Shown here: positions 24,201 to 35,751 of the stretch, piece after piece
How the letters are laid out: each line of letters starts with the position of its first letter
Numbering within the stretch: the first letter of the stretch is position 1
Assembly (NCBI GenBank): GCA_023653785.1
Contig: JAMKCH010078560.1
Coordinates: 59,996 to 123,995, forward strand
DNA from: Ophioderma brevispina
Lineage: Eukaryota > Echinodermata > Ophiuroidea > Amphilepidida > Ophiodermatidae
Length of the DNA: 64,000 nt
Direction: 5' to 3'
Position numbers and translations under genes: made by a program
The notes under the pieces: model-generated
Seen by the model: the letters and a program-made list of their open reading frames with translations, nothing else
What the model was told of the DNA's origin: nothing
The model's database searches: none

Positions 24201-25849
24201 TGATGACTTTGAGATGACGAGAATGGGATACAGGGATTTGCACAAAGATGACCAATAAGTACAGTCCAAAATTAGCGTTAAAGACATGACATCTTGATAT
24301 TTGCATTGAGGAGGAGACGGCCAGTGGGAACAGATCTATAGTGATGACTATTATTTATCTCTGAATTGATAAAAGCAAAATATTAAAAATATTTTTCTTT
24401 TTAATATAAAGTAATTCAAAAAAGACTTTTTTTTGATGAAAAATATTGCATACCAAAAGATGCCTGTCCCCCTAAGGGGGTGAAGCCATTCAAAACCAGT
24501 CGTCGTCCGTGGGCCCGCTGACAATTTTGATATTGCACGGAATAATTATTATGTGGCGTGCTTGTATACACACAATAATGTCAATTCGATACAAACAATC
24601 CGCGAAAATATCAGTTGTTGGGATGTTGGGTGATATGGTGGTTAAATTTGTCCTACCCATGGCCACACACAAAGGCAAATGATATGACACATCAGTCGTC
24701 TGATTTAAATAAACCGCCCAATGAATACACTGTTACCTAAGCGCGCATTGCATTATGAGAAACAAAGACAATGCGCCACAATGATCCAGGTACACTATTA
24801 TTACACATGGACACCTCTAACACATCATCAATTTGTATCAATACCGATTGTTATATGCAAAGCGGCACCCACAGCAGGATGGAAGAAGCGGAGGCCACCA
24901 TTGTTTCTAATGTTGCGTACTCTTATGTTTTCTTGGTGGTCGGCAAAACATGCGAGACGATGAATTCTAAAGATTATGTAACGTTTTGCCACTCTATCTA
25001 TATAGAACCTCTTGGACTTCCCCCCATGCACTACAATATTTCCATAGGTTTTTCTCTTCATGTTTTGTTCCACTCTGCAGTAAGATCCATAATCAGAAAA
25101 AATTGCGACCTTGAAGAGGGGTAGTCCACACGGTAAGAGCAAGGGAGACTCGTCGAGTGTACAAAGGCTCTTAGTAGGACTTTTGACAAGGGTTGTGAAA
25201 GCGTGTTTTCAGGGATCATTGATTGAAAATTGGGCCTCGTTCATCAGAACTGGCGTGTTAGAGCAATGAGGGGGGGTTAGGAAGTGGAATGAGAGAGAAA
25301 AAAATCATCTTTTTGAAATCCAGAAGAGTACATTTTTGGAATTTTTGACGTGGACTATCAAAAGGAAATGTGTATGGTGGGGGGGGGGTGCACTTCCATT
25401 ACGGAAGTGGATCTAAGTTAACTAAAAAGTGTGATGAAATCTTTAAGAGACATTTACCATCAAAAGGTTGAGGGATTGTTTTTTTATTGAATGACAAAAA
25501 AATGGAAGGAAGGAAATTAAAGGGGTCTGTGTTTGACACTTATGATCTCTTAGAACCTGTCTCTCCAAATTCATATACTTTTTCAGCATAGTTGGACATT
25601 TGTCCTAACACTATGTGCTTTGCTTTGCTGGATGGATGTATAATATACTGCCAGAATCAGTCTATTCTTATCCTGAAATCTGTGTTGTTGTTTATCAATT
25701 GTCAATATATACAACAGGTAGATTTTGATGGCAACTAATTTTGATGGGTAGGGATTGATTTGCTCTGTAGCTATCCGGGAGATCATTAATTTCTTATTGG
25801 TGATGACTGGGGGGCACTTACCATTATAGAGAGAACCACATTGATGCTT

Positions 25850-26200
25850 CCTGGACCATAAGTTTTGACAATCTCTAGAGCTGAGCTATTCATGATTTTG
25901 TGTGCTGATCACAATAGCAGAATTGATTTATTCCGTAAATGTATCAAGGATTAGAATGCAAATCTGGCAGGCAATCATTGTTGATCAAGTGGTGAGGCAG
26001 TAACACATAATACAGTGGTTCTTTTGAGTTTTGAATTCAAATCCTGCTCTTTTTAAATTATAAAATTGTTAATTATTTCTTCAGGTTAGAAGGAAAATTA
26101 CAACTCCAAAGGGATAGAAAAAAAACAATAGCTGCCCTTTGAGCTTAGTGAAGGGCGAAGACCTGCTCCTGGAGCATGATTATGTCAAAAACTCCAGTGT
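25850..26200 (+). mobile_element. SINE-like repeat, copy on the + strand
   Basis: This ~350-bp unit aligns with the reverse complement of 40437-40745. Shared blocks include GTGCTGATCACAATAG, GATTTATTC, GCAAATCTGGCA, AACAATAGCTGCCCTTTGAG and GACCTGCTCCTGGA. The motif GAATTCAAATCCTGCTC near 26035 resembles a degenerate tRNA B box, so a tRNA-derived SINE is likely. Confidence 0.6.
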
Positions 26201-26464
26201 GCTGGATGGGTAGTATAGGCTGATTCGATTGGTTGTTCATATATTTGTATCATCCGATTAGGCCAATCAGAGCTGTGGTAAGAAAATCTTTAAGGGTCAA
26301 ATAGTTCTAGAAGATGTAGTTTCTTTGGTTACTTAGGGGGAATTGTCATTGATATCTTGTAATGAGCCCAATTAGAGATACTTGTAAGAACGGACCTCAG
26401 TGGTTATGGAGCAGTAGTAAATGATGGGTGTACCTTGTCCAGTTTCATGTTCATGGCGGGTTAC

Positions 26465-26570
26465 AGGACCCCGGGGAGGGGGAACTCACATATGAAATGG
26501 ATATAGGGTGATACAGGGAAACCGGGGGGAGGGGGAATTCAAATATGAAATGGATATGGGTGTAGTTGTA
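26465..26570 (+). repeat. Two-copy tandem repeat, ~55-bp unit
   Basis: CCGGGGAGGGGGAACTCACA...ATGAAATGGATATAGGG is repeated with small changes from about 26522. Both units share ATATGAAATGGATAT. Confidence 0.7.
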
Positions 26571-27849
26571 GGCTGGCGTTTCAAAACCCAGGCATTCAGT
26601 GACAGAAGGTGCAAAAAAAAGGGTCTTAGGGTGAGGGGGGACAGCCAAATTGCCAAACAGAGTTTGTGGGTGACAAATTTAAAATTTTTCCCAAAATAGG
26701 GTAAATTGGGTGGAATTTTGCGCAAACCAAGTTTTAAAAACTAGGGGGTTTGGGGTAAAATTTTAAAATGTTCCATAAAATTAGGGTGGGGGGGGGTCTT
26801 TGGGTAAATAGTGTTAAAAAAACTCTCAAAAATAAAAAAAATAAAAAAAATATGGTTAAATTTAAAAAAAAATATAGGGCTTTGGGTGGGATTTAAAAAA
26901 CAATGGGGTTTTGGGTGACAGCAATGCTGACAAGGGGGTCTTAACAACATTACATAAGTGTCGCATCCAAATGGGGTGCTCCCCCCCCCGATCTTAAAAA
27001 ATAAGTCTCCTTTATAAAAAACATGACAAGATTCCTCGGAAACTGGTGTTGTTGTGCTGAATGAGACTAAAGTGACTGCACTTCCTCAAACCACTAAGTC
27101 ACTTTCTGCAAGGTCATTGCCCTGTTCCACGCCAACCCTTGATTGTGATTCCCAATGTTGGTTGAGAGATAAAAAACTATTAATTAATTAAACACACATA
27201 TAGTTTTGCTAATGATCTAGATACCTTTGAATTTTGGAGTGCGCGTGTCCATGCAGACCCAGTCTGGGGTGGCCGGTGGTTTTTGAACCCACTCCAAATT
27301 ACTCTGTTAATACCCTCTAATAAAGAGTAAAATTTGAAATAGAGAAATTAAACTCAGAATCAACTCTTTCCCAGTGGAATTTCACTCTTTTTTGAGTGGA
27401 ATTTCACTCTTTTCATGACCTTCATTTTTGAGGACTCAATTGGTCCTACGCCTCGTGCCACTGTCTTTCAGGAGCTCAAAAATTGAGCTCCTTATGACTT
27501 GAAAGCTATTTTTGATTATGACATGTTTAATTGAGCCACTTGTTGAGCTCCTAAATGAACCCAGAAGTTATTAACAAGATCCTTTTATTGTAATGAAGGC
27601 CCGTCTTTTGAACTTTAGAGTGAAATTATTCAGGCTTTTGCATTTTGAGTAATTTTTACAAGTGTGATGGTCATCTAAATATCACTGGAAATGAATGTTT
27701 TTGGCACTCATAATATCTCTTAACTGCGCCCCCGACATGCCTACATGCAATCTCATGGTGTCAACTTTTGGCAGGGACGGTGACATTATAGAACACACCA
27801 CATATATCCGAGAATTACTATTATGTTATATGTTCAATACCGTATATTA

Positions 27850-27950
27850 AGGTACAGTATGTGTACGTGTCATAGTTTCAGTATGTGCCTTGTACAGAAT
27901 GTGTTTTTGTACAGTATATGCCTTGTACAGTATGTGGATTGTATAAAATA
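27850..27950 (+). repeat. Degenerate tandem repeat of TTGTACAGTATGTG
   Basis: Variants of a ~20-bp unit, GTACAGTATATGCCTTGTAC, occur four to five times in 100 bp. Intronic and non-coding. Confidence 0.7.
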
Positions 27951-30311
27951 TTAGTGTACATTGCATTGGCACTGGGTGAGGTCCGGACTGTTATCACACT
28001 CTATGTGAATACCCAAGGGAGACTTCGAACTTATTTGTCAACTCATGTCGGGTTGCCAATCCTTCGTGCCAACATGCCTTATTTTTGTGTACATGATAAA
28101 ACCAATAAACCGCTGTGACCACAGTATTGGTGGAAGCGAGTTGGAGACACTCTGGAAAAGTGTAACGATTTGACGGTCTGAAATAGCCGATTTTGTTAAA
28201 AAAAGAGAAACTGTTGTGGCTGTCGGAAAGTCAACTACCAGCAGTAGACATGTCTTAAGATGGTCTAATTTTGATTTTGGATAAATGTTTTTTGGATCAC
28301 AACGAATTTTAAATGCTGAATTCATGTTTGGAAAAAGCGTGGTCTATGTAGGTATAGAATTCCTGGTAAATTTTAAAGCATATCAAATCATTAATTATTT
28401 GCTTCAAAGAAGTCTCACAAGTGTTCTGTACGTATTTATTCTATACCTGTTTTAGAAAGCAATGACATGGGCAGAGCCCTGGGCCACTGACCTTATGACG
28501 ATAACAGGTATGTGTGTAATCAAGACCAACAGTTGTACCTCTTCTGCAGTTCTTTGACCCCTTGTTCAAGTTCACTTCAGTTCTAAGGGTCGCAGTTGTG
28601 ACCTGTGAAGTTTCGAGTATCTATTTTGGTTGGTAAACGTTTGCAAATATTAATTAGTGTATGTAAAAGTACATTCTAGAAAGAAAATTGGACGATGAAC
28701 CCAGATGATGGCATCAAGATTAATGTAAAATTTTCAGTAGTTTGGGAGGAAAAATACTAAAAAACACGATTTTGCCCCCAAAATTTTCAGACAGCATCAC
28801 AAAAAACAAATTTTGGAAAAATTTTTTCAGATTCTTATGTTATTTTTTGAAACAAAAATTTGGTCCTAGGACGGTTTTTCTCATTTTTAAAACTAGAGGC
28901 ACTTTTCGAAATATAAGGAAAAATGTCAAAAAAGTGTGATTTTTACTTTCTTTCCACAAAATTTGAGTATATATTGGAGAATATCTTAGTTAGAATCGAA
29001 AAAAATGAAAAAATTGAGCAAAACCGTCCCCCCTAGAAGAAAGACCGATTGCTATCGTCGGAAAGTTAAACTTACCTTTTACATCGGTATTTTTTGGTAG
29101 TTATCTTGTCTGAAAAATTTGCCAAAATTGGCGAAAATTGAAATTGAGAAAATCTGTGTTTTAGTAAAAAAAAAAAAAAAGGTGACTTTCCCGCCATTTC
29201 AAGCTGTCTCTTTCTCAATAACTTGATCTTGACTTCAAAATGGAGTATGTTGAGCAAGTGATTGAAAATAATTCTTTATGCACTATTGATCAAACATATT
29301 TTGTCTCTAACTCCAGAAATTAGAAGAAATTGAAAGTTCATCTGGTCTAAATTATCGCTTGTTACATTTTCAAATATTTATGTTTAGTTTTTCCAAGAAG
29401 ATGCGTTGTCGCGCATAATAGTACATTAAAACACGCATACGCTTCATTACGCAGCAAAAATTCACCGCGCGACGCGATGGGTGCGTCTTGGGCCTGACGG
29501 CGTGAAATGTGCTTAATTCCCCGCTTTAGACCATTTAGCAGTTTTTGTGACTTTATTTACTGGTCAAATAAGCTGTTTTAAATCGGCAAAAATACAGCTC
29601 ATGTGATGTCTGCAGGGGATAAACCTTTGTGGGTAATATAGAAACACAGATTTGATGTTTAAAATGGTGCAAATATCAGAAATTCGTGTTTCGTTGTTAT
29701 TGTAAAACAAAAGTTACTACCAGGGTTGACAATGCCCTTAAGACCCCTATTTTGCCACAAAACTTAAACATTTTTTGAAAATTTTACCAGTGTTGACTCA
29801 ACAACATTCTAATTTTGAGTTAGCCCCAAAAATTGTATTAAATCAGTTCCAAAAGACACTACTTTCACCAAAATTAAGTTCTTCAAGATCCCAAGTTCAG
29901 CAACTCACACCGCACCAACCACCTACCCAACCAAGTTGAGTTTCCCCCGAGAGGGGGGAGAGAGAGACAAGGATAAATGTATAACTTTACATGATGGCAT
30001 CACAGAAGTGACTTCTAATATGTTATTAAATGGGTCTGATTGTTGACAGATTTGCACTACAGACCCTAGTGCGGATATATGGACAATAGCAAGGCTGTTT
30101 GCCTATTGTATTTGGGAATACATGCCAGATGACCCTTTCCCAGAATTATCAAGGGTGACCTGATGACTATAGGGGAGATCACTCAGCCTGTAGATCACAG
30201 TAGTTTTCATGTGGAACATAATACTACTGAGGATGACATCCCTGATTATAACTTGACCTATTGGACCACAAAGAGGGATATCATCTAAGATCATTTAACT
30301 TTGCAACAACA

Positions 30312-30458
30312 AGGGTTTACTGCAAGAAGGCCCCATCTGCAATTGCTGGTTTTTTTTGGGGGGGATGCCATTGTAGTTGTGTGCTTATTAAGTGTTCTAA
30401 CTGCCAAAATCGAACACCTGGCAGGCTATTGCAGATGGGGCCTTCTTGACCAAACCCT
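30312..30458. mobile_element. MITE with 21-bp perfect inner inverted repeats
   Basis: CAAGAAGGCCCCATCTGCAA at 30323 pairs exactly with its complement ending at 30448. The outer AAGGGTTT and AAACCCT extend the terminal repeats. About 147 bp, with a T8G8 run inside. Confidence 0.7.
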
Positions 30459-31299
30459 CGACAAGTAAAGGGTAGCTTTGATGGAAAGAGACTTTTATGG
30501 TGACAAATTTTTGGTGAGCAAAGGCGGAGAGATATAAATAGGTCATATTTTTGCAGGGAGGTGAATTTTAATGTTGTGACTGAAAAATGGCATTCTACCT
30601 AGGTGCTATTTGGTGATTTTTTTAGGTGTTCTTGTTATAGGGTGCAGAATGCATAAAGGAAATGTAGGCTTATTAAAGTGGATCCTTTCCCCTTTTTTGT
30701 AAAATTGGATTGGAAAACTAGGGTGACTGCACCCCTGCATATGGGCTTGATTGGATCCAAAATGGGGGTGGGCCAAATCTCCTAATTTTATACTGCATAG
30801 GTTCGTTTAGGCACTCCACCGATGTAAAAGCCCATGATATAGGGCCGACTCAGTTCTCGGTGAGCGATTGGCGTGCCGCAACACCGGAATTTGACCCAAG
30901 ATCAAGTTATTACACATGATCATGAGCAGAAAATCCCTCATTGCAACTGGAAGTTTCATGGGCCTTTAGTTACATCATCATTACCCGTAACAGGGAGCAA
31001 TTTCTCACCTGTAGACCATACGGTGTGCCTACCCTGAAAGCTTCCTTATCTTTTTAAACAGGCCATAGGTTTCATTTCTGTTTCAAAAGATTCCAAATGG
31101 GGTTACACAGGTTTCCTTACTGATGGGGCAAGTCAGAGCAATGCCATCACCCAATGTGCAACTATGGACCCCATGTGGACCTTTGACTCCATTCAAATAT
31201 TAATTGCAGTAATCAAGTGTGTTTAAAATTCCAGTGGTTAAATGAATCCCAAGCTTGAAAGCATAGCTAGCAGACAAACAGGATCGGTAGGTATGCAAT

Positions 31300-31445
31300 T
31301 TTAACTAAAGTTGCACGAGTGTTGAAAACAACCCATGTGCGCTTGGCCGGATTCAAACGGGCGACCTCCGTATAACTAGAACGGCGATCAAGCCAGGGTT
31401 GGTAGAGGAGCGATAGATATTATCTATAGGTGTTATTAGATCCAA
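31300..31445 (-). mobile_element. tRNA-derived SINE fragment
   Basis: Read on the minus strand, the segment CGGAGGTCGCCCGTTTGAAT followed by CCGGCCAAGCGCACATGGG matches the tRNA-like head at 45440-45500. GTTTGAATCC is a B-box-like motif. The following GTTTTCAACACT block is also shared. Confidence 0.6.
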
Positions 31446-32140
31446 AAGGTGTCCTTTGCTTTCCTAGCAGATAGCATCAGAACGGTATATTTACATATAC
31501 AATTTATATTTGATAGTGGGTGGTGGTCAACCAACCCCCCCTCCCCCATCAGCAAAATGGTAAGTATGGTGGAAGGGCTGAAGAGGGCAAGAGCTTAAAT
31601 ATTTGGAAGCTGCATTTCAACTGGAAATGAATACATGAAGGTTATTAAAATGCTGTATGAAAGGTATCTCAGGTAGTGCTGGGGGTTAATGTTATTTTTT
31701 ATTAAAATTGCATTTATTATGGCACATTTTGTTGTAAAATCCAATTTTTGTGCTTTCTGCATGTATGCACTCTTTACAAAATTATGCCATTTTCAGGCCT
31801 TTTTCTCATTATTTTTTCTTTTCTTTGGTCTCGGGACCGTATCAACTTTTTGTGGCCTGTCGCCGTGTCGGGGATGCCTTCCAATTTTGGCGTCCTTGGA
31901 AATTTGGCTCGTTTATCCGTATTCACTTCCCCATCTTGTCATGTAGTAAATAGAGCACCACATGTTTCTGTTATTCAATCATGTCAGTTATGCCCTAATT
32001 ACATCAATCCAAGCTTGGGATGGCGTATGTACGGCGATCATTTGTTTTTATTTTTTACCAAAGTTTCAAACACAACTTTTTAAGTGGTTAGAAATCGCTG
32101 ACAAATCCTAACCAGGGTTAAGTTTTCAATAGAACAGCAT

Positions 32141-32324
32141 CCATAATTGGTCTTTTCCTGCTTTGATGGTGCAAAACCAGTGTAATGTCATCACCAACGT
32201 GGAACTAGTCAATGTGCCTCTTTTTCAAGATAACGAAAGCAAGGCAGATTGATCAATAGCCATGGAATCGTGACAGTGCTCACACCAATTTTATCCTGAC
32301 ATTGGCAGGAAAAGACCAACTGTG
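32141..32324. repeat. Small MITE-like inverted-repeat segment
   Basis: AATTGGTCTTTTCCTGC near 32145 and GCAGGAAAAGACCAACT ending near 32321 are reverse complements at 16 positions and bracket about 180 bp. No target duplication was recognised. Confidence 0.5.
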
Positions 32325-32355
32325 GATTTGGTCTAAACAACATACTCTCTGAGAG

Positions 32356-32460
32356 TGGTTTGGTAAGATTGTTCAAATGCAATTTCAGATCAATACCTTG
32401 AGTTTACCTGGTTTGGCAAGATTGTTCCAATTCAATTTCAGATCAATACCTGAGTTAACC
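32356..32460 (+). repeat. Tandem duplication, 53-bp unit, two copies
   Basis: TGGTTTGGTAAGATTGTTC...GAGTTTACC at 32356-32408 is followed directly by a similar 52-bp copy at 32409-32460. The copies differ at about six positions. Confidence 0.85.
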
Positions 32461-33613
32461 ATCTAAATTAAAAAAAAAAAATAAGCACTAAGTTCTCATT
32501 ATGTAGCAGTTATTTTTGATTAGGACCAATTCGCATAATTACACGTAATCCTGCTGTATTCTTCAAATCAACACCTATATCTTAGACAGTCCCAAGTTTT
32601 CCTGAAATTAAAATTGATAAAATATAACCAAGCCAATCATAACCCTAAAACTTTGTTTCTAGCTAGCCCCAGGAGGAAGGGTAGGGGTAAAGGGATATAA
32701 GCTAAAGAAGGGTGGGATTTGAACCAGGGTCCCCTGGCACTCCAGTCCCATGACCAGGGATGGCAAGCCATGAGGGTGTCGCTGGCCCAGCCAGTGATTT
32801 TGTGCCCATAAGTGTGTTCGTACGATGACGTCATCGCATCTTTTTGGACTTAGTGCATTTTCTAGTCTCAACTCAGTGAGTTTTAGTGAGTTTTGGTTGT
32901 GATAGGGTTAAGCTATGGCACTTTGTAACAAATTTCACAGATATCTAGGAGAAAACATATTAAGCGGTGGTTTACTTTCCCAACATAAATCGCTATAGCT
33001 TGATTCATTTAAACCTGATGCAGTCAAGAAAAAGTTCAAACAAACCAAAGAGCAAAAACGACACAAACCAGTCATTCTTTACTAAGGCAGATGATCCCGG
33101 TTCTCTATCTCTCTGAGCCAAAGTGGGCCTCAGCGAGGGGTATTTATCATTGGCTATTTCCTGTTCTCCGCCATGGGTTTGTATCCCGACTCTTCGTGGT
33201 GATGTGATCATTTCTAATTTCCTCGTTCTCACGTTATGCACCGGGATGCTTGCAAAAGGAAGTGAGCTCACTGATGAAACATCATGATGCAGTACAGGGT
33301 TATTCGCTCAAGGCAGGGGATGCCAAGTGGCTGGGCTTATGTCGTTATGCAAAAACCATGTTTGTTGCCTTATTAGGGAGGAAATTTCCCAAACTAGTTA
33401 AGAGAGAATAAGCGTCAAGATGTTTGAGACTGTATGTTTGACTCGCTGATTTTAATTGGTGCGTAATGACGTGTTGTCAGTGCTGATGTAACCTTCTTTG
33501 TGTCTGCTTGTCATTTTGTTGGACTTGAGGCCAAATTCATGAAACATTTACAACCATGTGGGGCCTTATCCCCTTCCTAAGCATAATGCGCTTAATACTG
33601 AGAAAATCGTCTA

Positions 33614-33717
33614 GGTCATGATATGCTAAGAAAGTTTTCCTTCTCAAATGTGACATCTTCCAGGAGTATTTTAATACTCTTGGAAGATGCTTTAGCTAGA
33701 ACATATCATGACATGTG
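33614..33717. repeat. Palindromic hairpin
   Basis: CATCTTCCAGGAGTATT and AATACTCTTGGAAGATG abut at the centre with one mismatch. Outer GTCATGATATGCTAA and TTAGCTAGAACATATCATGAC pair too, giving a ~100-bp imperfect palindrome. Confidence 0.7.
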
Positions 33718-33889
33718 CTTTAGATAACTTTGGAATCCAGCCACTGATCATGATTTTGTTGAATGTGTTTTTTTTAAATTGCTTTATTAGTTCGCACAAT
33801 ATCTGTGCCAAAAAAAGGTTAGATAGTATTTCATAGGAAATTATGAGGGAGAAGTAAAAAAATTGCAAGGATGTTCAGGTCAATCTTGC

Positions 33890-34275
33890 AGGTGGTGTGT
33901 GTCTGTGAGCTACGTATGCTTTGTGGCATATGTACATTTGTGTGTGTTTGTGTGTGATGTATGCGCGTGCCCGAATGTGCACTTGTGTGTGGTGTATGTG
34001 TGCACGGATACGTGCATGTATACTGATGTGCATGTGTGTGTGTGTGTGTTTGTGGCCATGTATCTTGTGTGGGATATGTGCACATGTATACTTGTGTGTG
34101 TGTGTCTTTGCCTGAGCATGTGCACTGTCTGTGGTGTATCTGCACCCCGGATCTGCACATGTATACTTGATGTGCCTACCTATGTACACCAGTGTGTGCC
34201 CATGTGTGTGGTGTATGTTCATATGCATACAATGCATGTGTGTATGTGTGCGAATGTCCACGCACTTGTGTGTGG
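33890..34275 (+). repeat. Degenerate GT-rich microsatellite
   Basis: About 385 bp of interrupted TGTG repeats (TGTGTGTGCAC, GTGTATGTG and variants). The open frames inside, which are Cys/Val-rich or His/Thr-rich, are by-products of the dinucleotide repeat. Confidence 0.9.
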
Positions 34276-34510
34276 TTAATTAGTGGGTGTGTAATTTAAG
34301 CATTAGCTCTCTCTAATTGAATGAAGGACATTGTAGGGCATTATTTTAATGTGCTGTATTTCATAATGCAAATTAGAATGATTGGGCATTTCAAGAACTA
34401 ATCCATAGTTTCTGGTGCCTTAAAAAAACATTTTACAAAGTCCACAAAGAAAAAAGTATCCCCATGTGGTTATAATAGGTTAGGGGCCTAAGTCATATAG
34501 TTCCAATCTT

Positions 34511-34578
34511 ACACAACACACATGCACATACATACATACCACTCACCCACATACACACACACACACCCTCAACACACA

Positions 34579-34621
<43 letters not shown>

Positions 34622-34633
34622 ATCACACACACT
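34511..34633 (+). repeat. AC microsatellite
   Basis: A nearly pure (AC)n tract interrupted by CCC and TACAT. It ends about 190 bp before the splice acceptor of the finger exon. Together with the GT tract at 33890-34275 it forms a divergent pair of alternating purine-pyrimidine tracts. Confidence 0.95.
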
Positions 34634-34819
34634 ATCTTTAATTGACAAAAGATGTACCAAGACAGATAGTATAATGTGGTACATCTGTTTGATGTACACA
34701 GTTATCTGTCTTTTTCACTTGCCCCATAATCAATATCACATGTTACAATCAAACACCTATTAGTTTATACTCCTCCACTAATGTCCATCTTTTATATCGT
34801 TTGAATTGTTTTCTTGCAG

Positions 34820-35751
34820 GACAGACGACGGCGACGTCCAATGGAAGGAAGTGACAAACGTACCTGCGATGTCTGCATGGAGTCATTGCATCTTCCACAT
34901 GAGCTCACCCAGCACATCCGTAAACCCAACTCAGTCAATCTCACAACTGCAAGGTCTGTGGAAAGACTCTTAGCTCAGCCAGTTCATTGGACCGTCACAT
35001 GATGATCCATTCTGGCGAAAGGCCATTCAAATGTACTTTGTGCCCCATGGCATTCACAACCAATGGTAATATGCATAGCACATCTCACACCCCGAAAAAG
35101 AGTGCCTGGACTAGAAGATTAGTAGTACGGGATGATTACAGTAAACCTCGCAAACGTTGTTCCGTCAAAACGACTGTTGGATTCAAATGATGATATGAGT
35201 GTGTCACCAACAAAGAAGATGACTAATGCGGAGAAGAGGGTAGTGTATTCGCCTGTCGAGGACATGAATGTAAATGAGGTGAATCCCTCCTTCATTGTCC
35301 TGTGCAGCAAGTCTTTCTTATGCAAGTATGGGCTACAGACTCACATGGATTTGCATCCTAATCTGGCCCTCAGATGTTCCATGTGCGATTCCTTGTTCCG
35401 CAACCACCGCGGATTACGAATGCATGTCCACATGGCTCACAAAAGAAACTCAGTGACCCACAGAGATGAAACAGATTCCACTTGGTTTTCAAGATCTGAG
35501 CTTCATGGAATTTTCTTCCAGTAAGTTTCCTCTGGTGGCGCAAGTTGGTGCGAGCAGAAGTCCGCAGGATGCAACAGCATCGAGCACCGATTCATATGTC
35601 CTGTGTGTAATAAAGCATTTCCCATGCAACAGTGCTCTAGATCTTCACATTAAAAATGCTCATCCCAATGATGAGAGTAAGTTTGCTGGATCTCCTAGTA
35701 GTGATAAGGAAATGTGGTTAAACAGTGCTATGCAGCATTTTGCTGTGTTGA
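34820..35751 (+). CDS. RREB1: RREB1-like protein, 5' part of finger exon, six frame changes
   Basis: The exon opens in phase 0 after TTGTTTTCTTGCAG with D-R-R-R-R-R-P-M. Six C2H2 fingers homologous to the amino-terminal fingers of vertebrate RREB1 can be read in order. They include C-D-V-C (34867), [16 protein letters not shown] (34951-34999), F-K-C-T-L-C (35029), C-K-Y-G-L-Q-T-H (35320), L-R-C-S-M-C (35370) and [12 protein letters not shown] (35590-35626). No single frame carries them. The reading frame must change near 34938, 35168, 35440-35475, 35545, 35626 and 35752-35765. Finger 3 has lost the normal His spacing (near 35077) and finger 4 its first Cys (near 35295). The RREB1-specific linker [12 protein letters not shown] and its W-C-E motif are still readable. 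Either this stretch is an uncorrected low-accuracy consensus or this copy is decaying. Confidence 0.8.

Larger units (their letters stand above)
19984..34819 (+). other. Intron of the RREB1-like gene (14.8 kb)
   Basis: The donor GTGAGA at 19984 and the acceptor TTGTTTTCTTGCAG ending at 34819 join two phase-0 exon ends. The intron holds MITEs, a GA-rich block, SINE copies, a G-free C-rich tract and GT/AC microsatellites. No open frame in it looks like a conserved exon, so an unrecognised small exon cannot be excluded but is not supported. Confidence 0.65.

Noticed and set aside
33863..34279. Open frames of up to 138 codons on both strands
   Set aside because: They are products of the GT-rich dinucleotide repeat and have no domain character.
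35112..35114. In-frame TAG in finger 3 region as an extra nonsense mutation
   Set aside because: It is in frame only if a single-base loss is assumed near 35078; a short in-frame deletion there leaves the frame open through 35168, which is simpler.
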